64,000 nucleotides of DNA from NCBI GenBank assembly GCA_019693395.1, contig JAAMXP010003493.1, forward strand, positions 1-64,000. Reading direction: 5' to 3'. The stretch's first letter is position 1. Each line of letters opens with the position of its first letter. This DNA comes from Ettlia oleoabundans (lineage: Eukaryota; Chlorophyta; Chlorophyceae; Chlamydomonadales). Below, in pieces: positions 37,301-48,666 of this stretch. Under the pieces are notes generated by a model. That model did not search any database and was not told the DNA's origin. It saw only the letters and a list, made by a program, of their open reading frames with translations. The translations under genes were made by a program, and so were the position numbers.

Positions 37301-38069
37301 ACATTGGGCTCTTCTGGGATTGGCCCTCCCTCTGCCAGCTGCATAGCTGCTGATGACAGCCGCCTGCTGGCACGTTCCTCCATCTCCTCAACCTGTTCTC
37401 TCACAGCAGCCTGGTAGCGCTGGGAGATGCCACGCTTGATCTGCACGTACACATCGCGCGGGTGTTGGTGGCAGGCAAAGTGGCGAGAGGTGGTTGAGCA
37501 GCGCCCGGCATACCGTCCCTATGGATGGATGAGTTGCTTGCCCTCCATGCTGTCGGACATGCCATTGATACGAATGTGGACCTAAAAGGCCTATTTAAAA
37601 CATGGCCATGTCATGCTGCTGAGTTACAAAGTAGTGCAGGCAGAGGCTGGTGCCAGTGCCTCACGCTGCCGCTCCAGAGAGCATCACACCTGCGTGAAGC
37701 TCCCTCCTGCTCCTGCTCCTTCCACGAGGTGGCCGCCAGCCAGCCCACCAGCAACGCCACCCTGAGAAGCCACATTGACGTTAGGTACCGATTGTGACAA
37801 GCACGTGAGAGGTCGGGTAGTGACGTTGGCAAACCGTGAAAGGGTGATGGCGGAGAGCAGTCGGTCCGGGCACCTGTGCCCCAACAGCTGGGCAGCACAG
37901 GCCGCCCCTGTGCTGCTTTCTATGCACTCACCAGCCAGACAAAATCTCTCGCCACGCGGATAGATGGGCCCTTTTTACCATGGCGGCGCTCAACGCCAAA
38001 GGCCGTATCATGGGTGTGTGCGCGCTCCAGCACGTCTGCCTCCGGCGACCAGCTTTCAGGCTCCGCCAT
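31384..38069 (-). CDS. Yellow stripe-like (YSL) oligopeptide/metal-chelate transporter
   Basis: OPT-superfamily plasma or internal membrane transporter. Plant members move metal-nicotianamine or metal-phytosiderophore complexes. Exons on the minus strand follow plant YSL order closely: [20 protein letters not shown] (about 36870-36930), [90 protein letters not shown], and a Lys/Glu-rich loop of about 90 residues (33830-34130). Then [72 protein letters not shown] and [15 protein letters not shown] follow, ending GWAPSG and TGA (31384). More than 15 exons. The N-terminal part before 37450 joins in phase from ATG 38069 ([20 protein letters not shown]) but is unlike other YSLs and could be mis-assigned. 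One intron has a GC donor at 36266. Confidence 0.93.
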
Positions 38070-38355
38070 GCCGTCGGAAAGTGAGTCCCTTGAACTTGCA
38101 GCTGTGAAACCGACAGGCCGGGGGCCGCCCGGAGGAGTGCCTGCGGCCTGCTCCGGCGGGTTGCACACACAAAGGGGCAAACAAGTATTTATGTGTCTCG
38201 AGCACCGCAACAGAGCGATTTGCGTTGGGTCCAGATCGTCCGACATGCCAAAGGTGCCAGCTGTTTGGGTGCACAAGCGGGCACAAACCGCTTCGCACTT
38301 TGCTCTTCTGATGCCGGTGAACCTTCGACAAGGCCTTGCAAGATGCCATAATATG

Positions 38356-38360
38356 TTACA
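38356..38360 (-). terminator. TGTAA poly(A) signal of the DnaJ zinc-finger gene
   Basis: On the minus strand TGTAA lies 26 bases after the stop of the zinc-finger gene, in the usual place for a green algal polyadenylation signal. Confidence 0.5.
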
Positions 38361-38385
38361 GAGGTTAACCAGCCGATATTCTTCA

Positions 38386-39125
38386 TCAATGCTCCTCGTC
38401 GTCGCAAGAGATGCGGAAGCCGATGGGCTGCCGCCTCACACCAGTTCCCATGCATCTTGGGCAGCACCACCGCCCACTTGCCCGACAGCTGGCACACCTG
38501 CAGAATATTTGGCAGGCATTTGGAGAAATTCTAGTGATATGCAGTATATACTCACGGACATAAGCAGCTAGGCTCCATTAACGCTCACCATTGCGGCCAC
38601 ACGCCCTGCGGTAGCATTGCTGCTCCTCGGTAGTTCAACCGCCCCTTGCCTCTGCATTACAGGAATGGCATGCATGCACAGCGTGTGCTGTGATCCAACA
38701 GGTCACTGTTTCATACGCAGCCTGGTCGAGCTGGAGCGACAAAGCGGTGAAATTCACAGCCGGCAATGTACAAGGGAGCAAGTGGAACGGCAAAGCCCAG
38801 CCCACCTGCAATCACCGCAAGTGGCCCTGCCGCTGCCCCTGCAGTGAGGGCAAGGCTGCTCCGGCACCGGTGTCTTGAAGGTTGGTATGCCACGTTGCGT
38901 CTGCACCAGCAGCGGCCCGATTGCCACCGGCTCCGCCACCGGGAACAGCTGCTGCGGGTGTTGGATAGAAGAATGCTGCTGCGGTCCCCCTTGCAGGCTG
39001 GAACCGTTGCTGCTGTTGCCTGAGTTCCTGCTGTCGCTGTCAAACAAGGCCCTGCAACCCGTTCGTTGGCGGGGGCATCGTGCTGGCATGTGGGCTGGGA
39101 ACAGCTGCAGGCGAGCAGATGACAT
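38386..39125 (-). CDS. DnaJ-type cysteine-rich zinc-finger protein, probably organellar
   Basis: Small zinc-binding chaperone-like protein of 164 residues. Exons 38806-39125, 38589-38651 and 38386-38497 join in phase to TGA. Four CxxCxxxG repeats are visible: CPHCRGSG, CGDCRGKG, CASCRASG and CPRCMGTG. They are the zinc ligands of the DnaJ central domain. Between repeats two and three is GRLNYRGAAMLPQGVWPQW, the spacer found in plant chloroplast proteins of this group (BSD2/PSA2/LQY1-like), which help assemble Rubisco or photosystems. There is no J domain. The first 60 residues (MSSARLQLFPAHMPARCPRQ...) are Arg/Ser-rich, suggesting a transit peptide. Which client it serves cannot be told. The third repeat has Ala in place of the first Gly. 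Its start is only about 130 bases from the neighbouring plus-strand gene. Confidence 0.9.
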
Positions 39126-39258
39126 GTCTCACGGTTGCAAACGCCCTGGGACCGAGAGGTGTTCGCATTTAGCCCCAGAATCTGCATGCATGTGCCCATG
39201 TGTTGGCAGCCAGCTCAGATTTTTGGAGGTAGAGCAGCACGGGTAGGTTGGAGTTCAC
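39126..39258. promoter_or_regulatory. Short divergent promoter between zinc-finger gene and the next gene
   Basis: If the plus-strand gene starts at ATG 39259, both genes share a promoter of about 130 bases. The boundary on the right is uncertain. Confidence 0.35.
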
Positions 39259-42200
39259 ATGCATCCGCCAATCTGGTGTGCTTCACGTTATCTATCATGG
39301 ATTGCTTGTCGCGCTGCAAGACGCCTTTCATTGCGTCTTGCAGGCTTGCAAAGGCTCCTCTGGGGGTTACAACTCATCAGATAGCGATCCAGAGCAGGGA
39401 AAGAACCTTGACCCGCTTGCGGGGCCGTTACGGCTTCCATACAGGAGCTTGGGCGCCACCCTGCAACGGCGGCAGCAAGCTTGCCGCCAGTTCCACAGAT
39501 GGACCCAGCCTGGATCAGGCAGGCGGCGTGTTGGTCAGCACTGCCTGGCATTCAACAAATTGTGCATGAATATACGGTTGTCTGCAAGTTGCAGCACCCA
39601 AAGACGTTGCCGTTAGCGGCGCCCGGGGACCTATCCGCACACCTCACCCCAGGCAATTCCGTCTGCAGGCGATATGCCGCGCACCTGCCACCTTCACCCC
39701 TCTCCGTCGTGCCGCAGGCCGGAGAAGATGTTGAGGAGACACGCTGGGTTCGTGCCCTCATCCTTTCCTATTTAGCCTCCCTGAACAGGAGCCTGTTCGC
39801 AGGTGCTGCGCTTCACCCACGTCCCGAGATCGCAGCTGCCAATGTGTGCTGGCCTTGTCTCAGCACGGTAGAGTGTTACCTTTCTTGCAGCCTCCTCTGC
39901 CTTCGTAGTTTGCCAGTTATACACTCCCCCTGATCTGGCCTGCAGCCAAGTGCCTGGTTGAGGTGGTAGTGCAGATGTACCGGGAAGGACTGACCCTTGA
40001 TGACGCTAAGGTGAGAAGAGTTGCTCATACACAGCCAGCCAGCCAGCCAGCCAGCAGCCTTCTGCTTGCAACTCTCGCAACCAGAAGTTGGCTTGTTGGT
40101 GGCATGTTGGAATCCAGCAGGCTTGTACAAAGGTTGTGGCTGCTATGCAGCAGGGGCAGCGCTAGAGCACTTCTTAGTCGGCGGCTCGATACCAATTGTT
40201 GACAACTGGCTTGGAATTGCATAGTGGTCTCATCCCTCCCTGATCTGCTTTGCACCTTCAGGTCCTGCTGTCCCTAGCCAGCCTGCAGCACGGCGGTCAG
40301 CTGCTTAGCCCGATGGATGAGGTGAGCAGCTGCAGCCTGCCGCATGTTCCAGCTTGCAGCCGACAACTTGGACAGAATGTGAAGCAGCTGTACTGATTCC
40401 CCCACACTGCGCTAGCTATACCTTGAGCGGTACCCCAACCTACCCTGTTTGCTCTATGTTTGCTTCTATCATTGTCGCCCACCCTCTCCCTTCACTTTTC
40501 ATAACACCTGCCACAGGAAATCCTGCTGAGCTGGGTGGCTGTGATAATGATCGCCCTTGAACTAGTGGGTGTACCCCTAAAGCCCGAGGTGAGTGGCTAG
40601 GAGCTTCATGTGTGACCGGCGTGCAGACCCCGTAACACCAGCAATGAGGAGGCGTGCACATGCATGTAACCTCTGAGTGGGGTGTCTCCACTGCGGCTTA
40701 TCTGAAAATGGGGGCAGTCTGCCCTGGTGAAGCAGCGCTAGCACTGCTTCAGGCAGCGGGCAAGGCCCCAGGCAGTTGAAATCTGTCTGAAATCCCAAGC
40801 CTTCTCCGTCTGCTTGGTGCCAACGCTGCTTGCAGGGCCAGGAGCGCATGCGACGGCTGAGCCGAGCAAACCCCGCCGCCGACCAGGACGGACTAGTAGC
40901 AGGCCTGCGCGTGAGCTGTCATTGCCTTCCAAGGATGGGACAGTCGATGCAGTTGGGCCCATCCTTGGTTGGCTGCAATTCGCTCACAGAAGTGCTTGGC
41001 TTTCCATTGTCGCCATGTTTCCTCCCTGGCCTTCCTCGCTGGTGTTCTTCCTACAAGCAGCTGTGAAGGCTGCCACTCCTCCTGGCGCCACCGCCTGCAG
41101 GGCATGGTCAAGATGGCGGTTGACCAATTCTTAGCTGGCACAGACCTCTTCCGCCTGCAGCTGCAGCAGAGCATGGCAGGTGGGCAGGCAGGATGTCTGG
41201 AAGTGGAAGGCTAGCTATCGGTTAGCCAGCGCAAGACTGGCAGATAGGCTTGCCGCCATGTGTCACTGGTCCTGACAGTATGCACCATGGAATGTGTTGC
41301 AAACATCAGCAATGCACCATGCCTCGCTATGCCAATTTGCATATCCCAACAGCTTCCCGTCTGCTTGCAGCTAGAGTAGAGGGCGATGCAGGCGGCCCCT
41401 CACCTGCCATATTCATGCTGCAGCAGAACACACGGCTAGGTACGCAGGGCACCAGTAACGCCCGACAGGGCAGCGTGTGCCCAGACAAGCAATGCACTCC
41501 CAACTCAGCCTCATGTAGTCTTATGTCGCTGTGCTCCTTCTGCCGCTGGCGCCGGGCTGCTGAACATCGCTTTGAATAGCAGTATTGCCCCGCATCCGCT
41601 GCTCATGCCGCAGTGATCATAGCGCTAGAGGTTGTGCGGGGCATGGGCCTGCCGACGGACGTGCGTCTGCAGCAGCAGCCACCGCCTGTCTCTGCAACAC
41701 AGCCTGAATGCGAGGGGGATCAGCCTGGTGGGGCGGCCGAGAGCAACTTCAACAGCAGTGGGCAAGATGGGCAGCCAGCCCAGCAGGAGCAGCAACAGCA
41801 GCAACAGCAGCAGCAGCAGCGGCAGCTAGGGACGGAAGTGGCAGAGCCGCACTGGGTGCCTGGCTTTGTACTGGCTTGTGATCCAGGTAGGCTGCTTCTC
41901 GCCTGGCGAGTCTCAGTTGTCCTTCAGGTTTCCTGAATCAACAGTGGTGTGCTGCCAAATTTACGCCTTGCTGTGGTTGGCCTTATGGTTTGCATCCTCT
42001 GCTACCAACCGTGGCTAACTGTCATGTGCATGTGCATGCAGTGGCTTTGAGCCAAAGCAGCGAGGAGGTGCAGCAGCGCGCAGCAGCGGTTAGACTTCTA
42101 ATCAGCTTCATGGGCTCCGCCCAAGGCTGGCTTTACTCCGCCTGGGACTTTGTCTCCGAGTGCACCGTGTGCTATGGGTGAGCCTTTAGGATTGATGCCT

Positions 42201-44110
42201 TGAAGCGTGTTTGACACCCAGTGTGGCATCTTCTATGGCCTTGGGAGGCTTTCTGCCTTGCAACCCTCTGAGTTTTGATTCAAAACACATTATCTTCATC
42301 ACCCCGGTTACGGACAGATCACACCGGTTTAGCATGGTCAAGCACTACCACAACACAAATGCCATGCACAACCCACACATCACGCAATCTGCATTCAGGC
42401 GTGGATGGACGGCCGATGGTGTGTATGGGCACCTGCAGGACGAGGAGTTTGCACAGGTAGGTGCTTGAAAGCTGAAGGGCTCCCTTCCAGAAGAAAATCG
42501 AGTACTACGCACTCCATCTTTCACGTCACAGTCTCGCCCTCACTGGTATGCTCCCCTCATGCCAAGCCTGGTGGTTGTTTTTTGCCCAAACCCCCAAGTT
42601 AGCGCCAAATTTGCGTGCAAGCTATGTTCAAAGTCTCACAAGGGCGTTCCTCAAACAAACTGCCACCTACAGAGCGGCGGCCTGGCCATCAGCGTCGCGC
42701 GCCTGCCCGGCACCGCCAACGTCACGGCTGCCGTGTTTGCGCGCTGGCTGAGCATAGTGTACATGACCCTGGCGCAGACCGGCGTGGAGTTCCCAGGTGT
42801 GCAATGGCTTGTTATGTATAGCTAAGTGAGGGCGTGGGGCGCGTGCGGGACAGGACATAGCATGCCAAACCGGCGTTCCTGCATGAGGGGATGCGCCAGC
42901 AGCCAGCACAACTCGCCGTGCAGGGCTTCTAATTGCAATCATTCTTCTGCAAACCAGGTGAGGTCCCATCACTCCATCCCCAGTCACCCGCAGGGCCGTC
43001 CACTCGTTGAGTTGACCTTTACCCTGCACGCTTCCCGTCTGACGCTTTGCAGGTGCCAGTCGACATGATGGGTGGGCCTGGGTGTCTGGTGCGGCCCACA
43101 TGCAAGCAGAGGAGGAGTCTAGCAGCACAATGGAAGCGTATGGACTGGCAGACTTTGTGCTGCACACAATCAGGTGAAGTGGGAAGATGCAGTGCTGAGC
43201 GGCAGTTCGAGCGTGCTTTCTCACCCAGCAATTGTGCATGCACAAGTGGCCCTTACCCTTACCCGCTTCCCCAGCAGCACATGAGAGAGCTGCTCGCCAG
43301 TTCCGTCTGCCACATGCAGGAACGAAGAGCAGAAAGAGCAAGCTGGCCGTAGTGGCGACATTGGCCGCGATCCAGGGCAGGCAGCGGACCCGGCGGTGGA
43401 GGGAGTGCTTGCCCGCATAACAATGGTAGGCAGTTACGCCAATACTGCCTGCCATCAGGGCGCACATATTTGTGATGCTGACGATTGTGCCCATTGATAT
43501 GGCGTATCGCATTGGAGCTGCTTCTGGCCTGGCCCTGTCGGGCTCCTCACCACACCCGCTATGCTCGTGGAAGGCGCGAGCGTAACTTTCTCCCATTGAC
43601 CTCACCATCACCCTATGTCTGCCCTGCCTTTCAACTATCTCGGCCCACAACCATTTTTTACTGGCCTCCCCCCGGGCTCGCCGTAGGACCAGCCCCAGTT
43701 GCAGCAGCAGGCGCGGGCTGGGTTTGTGCGGCTAGATGACCCCCAGCTTGTGCCCACCTCCCCCTCGGTGGTGCTCATGAGCCAGCAAATCTCGCTGGTC
43801 CAGGTGGGCTGGTGCTGCATTGCATGCTGGCGCCGCCTTCTGTGTCTATGTTGGATGTGTGCCATTTGGGGTTAAACGGATGGATGGCGGGAGTGGATCG
43901 GAAAGGCGGGCACATCCATGCGGTTACCTGCATTTTATAGTCTGGTGTATTAAATGTGTTGCCACCTGCCATACCAATTGCCACTACTCCTCAACCCCAT
44001 CCTGCCCACTTATAAGTTTCATTCTTCCTTTGCTCCCGCAGATGGCGCGGCAGCTGGTGCTGCAAGAACGAGCGCAGGCCACGGCAGCGGCACCACCGGC
44101 TGCTGCGTGA
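39259..44110 (+). CDS. Unrecognised conserved-looking protein with Gln-rich insert
   Basis: I do not recognise the family. Exons that join well include 39718-39847 (RWVRALILSYLASLNRSLFA), the exon ending at 40011 (CLVEVVVQMYREGLTLDD), 40261-40320, 40518-40589 (LLSWVAVIMIALELVGVPLK), 40837-40911 and 41100-41179 (GMVKMAVDQFLAGTDLFRLQ). Next come 41614-41886 (VIIALEVVRGMGLPTDVRLQ, then a poly-Gln run), 42042-42178 (LISFMGSAQGWLYSAWDFVS), 42400-42456, 42672-42797 (FARWLSIVYMTLAQTGVEFP), 43687-43803 and 44041-44110, ending APPAAA and TGA. It looks like a helical, moderately hydrophobic protein without clear membrane segments. The start is unsure: ATG 39259 opens a basic, transit-like peptide (MHPPIWCASRYLSWIACRAA), which would fit an organellar protein. 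The link from there to 39718 is not resolved. A small exon at 43053-43081 would restore phase between 42797 and 43687. Confidence 0.6.
40032..40056 (+). repeat. CAGC tetranucleotide repeat
   Basis: About six tandem CAGC units in an intron of the unrecognised gene. Confidence 0.85.
41781..41825 (+). repeat. CAG/CAA run coding poly-Gln
   Basis: A run of Gln codons interrupted by one Glu and one Arg in the exon 41614-41886 of the unrecognised gene. It sits between two conserved-looking blocks, so it is probably a disordered loop. Confidence 0.8.
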
Positions 44111-44528
44111 CCTCTGCGTGACCTTCCAGGAATAATGGCGGCGTACTGCTGACTTTCTTGAGGCAGCCCAGCATGGCTCACTTGTATACTTGTGGTACAA
44201 AAATTTGCCACGTTTTGTGCATCTACTGTTTGTGGTTCTTCCTTCTCAAGCTGCTCACTGCGGGTTCACATCACTCCACTCTACACAAAATTGATAAAAA
44301 TGTCAAGCAGGTTCTAGCCTCTCCAGGCCTTGCAGTGATCAGAATGGGAGCAGCCGCAAGTTCTGAACACCGCCGGCTGGGTACCATAATGTAACCCTCC
44401 TAGTCTTTTGTGGCTGATCATGAACGCCCGTCATTGGCGTCACTTGCCCCAGCCCAACGGGTTTCTCCATTTGCCCTTGCCACTGGTCAAGCAGGCTTGC
44501 CGCTTGTTGTTCGCCAGCGAGCTGCCGC
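44111..44528. other. Convergent 3' region
   Basis: About 420 bases between two stop codons facing each other. TGTAA at 44390-44394 may serve the plus-strand gene. No coding exon is supported. Confidence 0.45.
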
Positions 44529-47500
44529 TCATTTGGACTTGCCGCTGCCGTTGACGGCTGTGCTGTCGGCAGCACCACCGTTTGTCCCTGCTGCACCATT
44601 CTTGAGCAGGCCATTGATGTCATAGCCGCTCCTGCCCTCCTTCAATGCACGGGCCCGTGACGGACCGACCCGCTTCAGCACCAGCATGCCTAGCCAGGGA
44701 GCATACTGCAGAGCATGAGGGCAGTGCGCAACGGTGGATGTGATACATAATCGTAGTACCTACACAGAAACGCAAATCTTGTCTACTGACGGCACTGCAA
44801 AGGAAATGTCAAGCAGCAGAATTGCATTAGATAGGCTGGCTGCAGCAAAGGTACTGCTGCATCGTGGACGACTACCCCACCTGCATCAGGTATCCCAGCA
44901 GCAGCACCGGGTGGAAAGCTATCCAGCACTCATCTGCAGGGGTACACAGCAGCCCAAGAGGTCACCAAACCATCAATGCGTTCAAACAAATGAAGGGTGG
45001 CAGGAACGCTGCAACTAGGGACGTCACCTTGGCTACAGCAGGTCACTTGCTGATGCTCGTGCTGGTGCACTATAAAAGCAAGAGACCTTATGCAACAACA
45101 CAATCGCTATAGCCAGCTAGCAGCAGGTGATAATCGCACCTAGGCGGTGGTATGCTGCACGTGCTATTAGCTCTGCCGCGCGTGCTGTACTGACGCGCTT
45201 CTTGCTCATGCCTGTGTTCGCTTGTGTGACCAGTCCAGTACTGCCATACACCACGCGAGGCTTGCCATCCTGCCCAGTTGCCAGTGGACCTGGGCAGCAC
45301 ACCGTGGCACCCACACCCCTGCACGACATGGTTGGCAGTTAGCAGAGAAATCATCAGCTGCCGGGCTGGCTTGTTGGCGATGTATAGGTGACCCAAAGGA
45401 GGCAAAGTGCAGCCATGCTTCCATGGATTTGGCAACCCAACAACTGGTGGGTCGCGTCTCCAGACAGCCAACCACCCAAGCAGCCACGGATGCCTCTCAG
45501 TAAAACAGCGCTGGAGTCTTCTGCCTCACAAATCACAAATCGGTCTCAAGTTGGAGACAGTTGAGCCAGATAGGAGAAACAAGCACAAGCAGCAGGCAGC
45601 AGGGAGCCAAGCCAGAGATTCAATGCTTGAACCGTGCACGGTTGTTGACAGCAAAGCAGCCATAAACACCTATCTGCCAGCTCACTCGCCATGGAGGCAA
45701 AGTAGGCACGCAATCCGCTCTTGGCCGCAGCATACACGCTCTGACCAGGGGAAGGAACCACCGCTGTAAGCAAACAAGCAGGAATAGGTTGGAGCAGGGA
45801 AGAACAGACAGAAAACATGCTTACGTCAGCCGTGACTGCTAGCGGTCAACTTATCGGTAGCGCAGTAGCGAGATGAGCAGGGCAAGCTGGTTCGCCAACA
45901 TGCAACTGTTCCCATGCCCCATACCGTTTCCATTCTATGCGCCTGCCAAGTTGCTGCCTGCCTAGCCGCCACGCCGCACGAACTCAAGAAGGGGACCCTC
46001 AAATATTGATTGGTAATGGTAACCAACCTGACATGCTGGCCACGATTACATGGTGACCCCTACGCTGAGAAATCATAAAAGGCAGCGTGGCACGAGCTAA
46101 AGCCAGCGGTCCCTGCAGGTTGAGCCGCAGCAGAGCTGCTGCCACCTCTGGGGATGTGTCCTCAGCTGCTGCGTGCTGGCTGGCACCTGCAGGCGGTGCA
46201 AGAGCAGCGGCCACATGCATCATGAACATGCGAGCGAAAACTGTAGCGTGAGAGGCCGGAAGCAGCCATTGCAAAGGCATGTACACAACTTAGCCGGTTT
46301 GGTGGGGTGCTTGGGAGTGCAGTCAATGTAAAATGCAGCATAGTGCATCAACACGGTGCATGACATGACAAAGCAAGGCACAGCCTAGTGCTGCATGTGC
46401 AGAACATGCCTGCGTTGTGGACCACATAGTCCACACCGGCGCCGTTGAATGCTGCAAATGCCTGCTTTGTCGCCGCCTCCAGCCCAGCGCTGCGTCAGGG
46501 CACATACCATGAGCAGTGAGCAGGGCAGAACGAACGCATAAGCAAGGAAGTGCTGATCAAGCGGGGCGGTGTGACATACTCAGCGAAACATCTGTATCTG
46601 CATCTGCATAAATGCAGGAATACGTTCCAGCAATATCCGCAGGGTTTGAGGGTGCAGGAGCTGCTAGGCTTGTGCAGAGTGCTGCACATTGCAGCACAGT
46701 GCAGGCATGTGAGATGGCAAGCGCCCACACAGTGCAGGCATGCGAGGTGGCAAGCACCCACACCTGCCGCCCACAAGGTCCAGGTGCAGCAGCACCACAT
46801 CCTCCTCTGGTATGTGCCGGCAGCAGAGTTCCTTCACTGCCTGCAGGCAGAAGGAGCAGCAACCAGCGTTTGGTTATAGCTGTGGAGGCGGTGGCATGAA
46901 GTGCCCATAGAACGCCGGGAAGTACTGGGAAATGGCAGCTAGGCAGGAACACGTCGGCCCTATCGGGGGGCGTGGTTGATTCGATTCAAAAGACTTGCCA
47001 CAAGGCCTTGCTCCAACTGCAGTTGAGCCAAGGCATGTTTTGCAATAAACAGCACATGATGGCAGCAGAGCTGCGCCCTGCCTGCAGCTTCTCCAGAGAG
47101 CGGGAGGAAAGAATGAGCTTGGCACCAGCAGCTGCCCAGTAGCGAGCCAGCGATTCACCCAGCCCCTGCAAGCAGGCCAGCTTACCCCAACTCAGCAACA
47201 TGACAGGGGGCAGAGGTCCACACCTTCCTGTGTTTGTGCGCTGCAGGACCCTAATTGTGCTGCGCACCCCAAACATACAAGAGTGCAGCGTTACGAACTG
47301 TGCATGGCTTTACGGGTTGCTGCATGCTATGCAATATGTGCTTGAGTGGCACATATGCAGAGGATACATGCGGCTTGCATAGTTTGCAGGATCTGGCAGT
47401 GCAACCCACCTGGCTAGCACCCACCACCCAGACCACCTTGCCCTGAAAGGCGCCCGGCGGGGGGGCACGCTTAGACAACAGGGTCAGGTCGGCATCCGCC

Positions 47501-48012
47501 CTACAGCAGCAGGCGCGGGAGGTGACAAACATGTCGGATCTAAAGCTGAGGTGACAATCGCCGAGGAGCTGAGGATGAAGCTGAGGACGGCAAAACTTGC
47601 CACCCAAATCCCTTTCTGTAAAGGACTTGAAACCCACGCCCAGTAACAAGCCCGTATGGCAGGGCCCTCACCTTATGAATCTGAACACTGTCCACACGGC
47701 CCAGGCCACTGCTGCACCTGCCGCAATCAGCAGAAACATGGGTGGGAATTGTGCTGCCCTTGCCGCCGCTGCTGCCGCCTGTGAGGCTGCCGCGTTCGCT
47801 GAAACCGGTGCTCTCCCTGGACGGAGGTCCTGCCGGCGTTTTGACAGGTGTTTCGCTCCAACAACCTGGCCTAACTGCGCACGAGACAAGAAGCCACGGG
47901 GTGCGGCTGCTTGGCGTGCAAGGATTCGACTAGTGCCAAGCGCCTGCGATGCAGCTCCAAGCATGCCAGATTGCTCGCTAGTAATGTAGCCGCCCAATTC
48001 AGTCGAGACCAT
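44529..48012 (-). CDS. Short-chain dehydrogenase/reductase, DHRS7-like
   Basis: NAD(P)-dependent oxidoreductase with a membrane anchor. The substrate is unknown. On the minus strand, a helix (MFLLIAAGAAVAWAVWTVF, about 47680-47740) precedes the Rossmann fold. That fold starts KVVWVVGASQ (about 47410-47450), then GLGESLARYWAAAGAKLILS (the GxxxGxG cofactor loop, split by an intron). Other landmarks are DYVVHNAG (46400-46440), LNLQGPLALARATLPFMISQ, the active-site block VIVASMSG with catalytic Ser, SVYAAAKSGLRAYFASMASE with the YxxxK pair (about 45700), and CCPGPLATG. The C-terminus WIAFHPVLLLGYLMQ - YAPWLGMLVLKRVG matches DHRS7, followed by a Gly/Ser tail to TGA at 44529. The chosen ATG at 48012 adds about 90 residues rich in Arg, Ala and Gln before the anchor, which look like a transit peptide. 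ATG 47964 is an alternative. Exons are short and some junctions are not fixed. Confidence 0.88.
46697..46762 (+). repeat. 33-bp tandem duplication in an SDR intron
   Basis: Two adjacent 33-base units begin CAGTGCAGGCATGTGAGATG and CAGTGCAGGCATGCGAGGTG and differ at three positions, so the duplication is recent. Confidence 0.85.
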
Positions 48013-48666
48013 GTCGATGCGGGCTGGCTTTCCTGCCTCTCCACCTGCCGCGCACCGCTGCGCGCACCGCGCTGCACCTGTGCTGATGACAAGCCTGCAG
48101 TCCCTCCAGATCACGTTGATACAATGTTTATGAAAAGCTTTGAGGCAACAGGTAGACAAAAGCGGTTTTACTGGGGTGTTTACTGCGTAGAAATGCCGCC
48201 ATGACCGTAACTGCAACCGCAACTGCAGGCCCCATGAAATTGAAGGGACAGCATTTGAGAGCGATGACAGCATTGAGAGCGGACACCTAACGATGTTATT
48301 GTCTCACTGCAAAGCCTGCAAGGCGTGCAGGGCTGCATCACCTTGCACCCTGCAGAGTGAGCGGCAAACAAGGGAGCTTGCCGCCTTGCTGCATAGATCG
48401 GCGCAGGTTTGAAACGGAAAAGCAAGAAGACGTGCCCACAAAGCCCTTCCAAGTTTTCGAGTCTGCATACCATAACAAGTTGCGAAAAGGCAGGGTGTAC
48501 TGGCTCAGGATTGCGACAGGCGGCGGCGTTCGCCGCCTTTCCAGCCCCTGCTTCCGCAACTAGGGCGGCGATCGTTTGGCAAAACCAACATTCCACCTTG
48601 GTGGACACTATCGTTTGTGCCTCTTCAGGTGCCTGTAGCGGCCATTAGAACACAAAGGTTTGCCGG
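48013..48666. promoter_or_regulatory. Divergent promoter region, SDR / uS15
   Basis: About 650 bases between two divergent start codons. No coding exon is supported. It probably drives both genes. Confidence 0.45.

Noticed and set aside
45071..45080. TATAAAAG-like motif
   Set aside because: It lies inside an intron of the SDR gene, far from any start on its strand.
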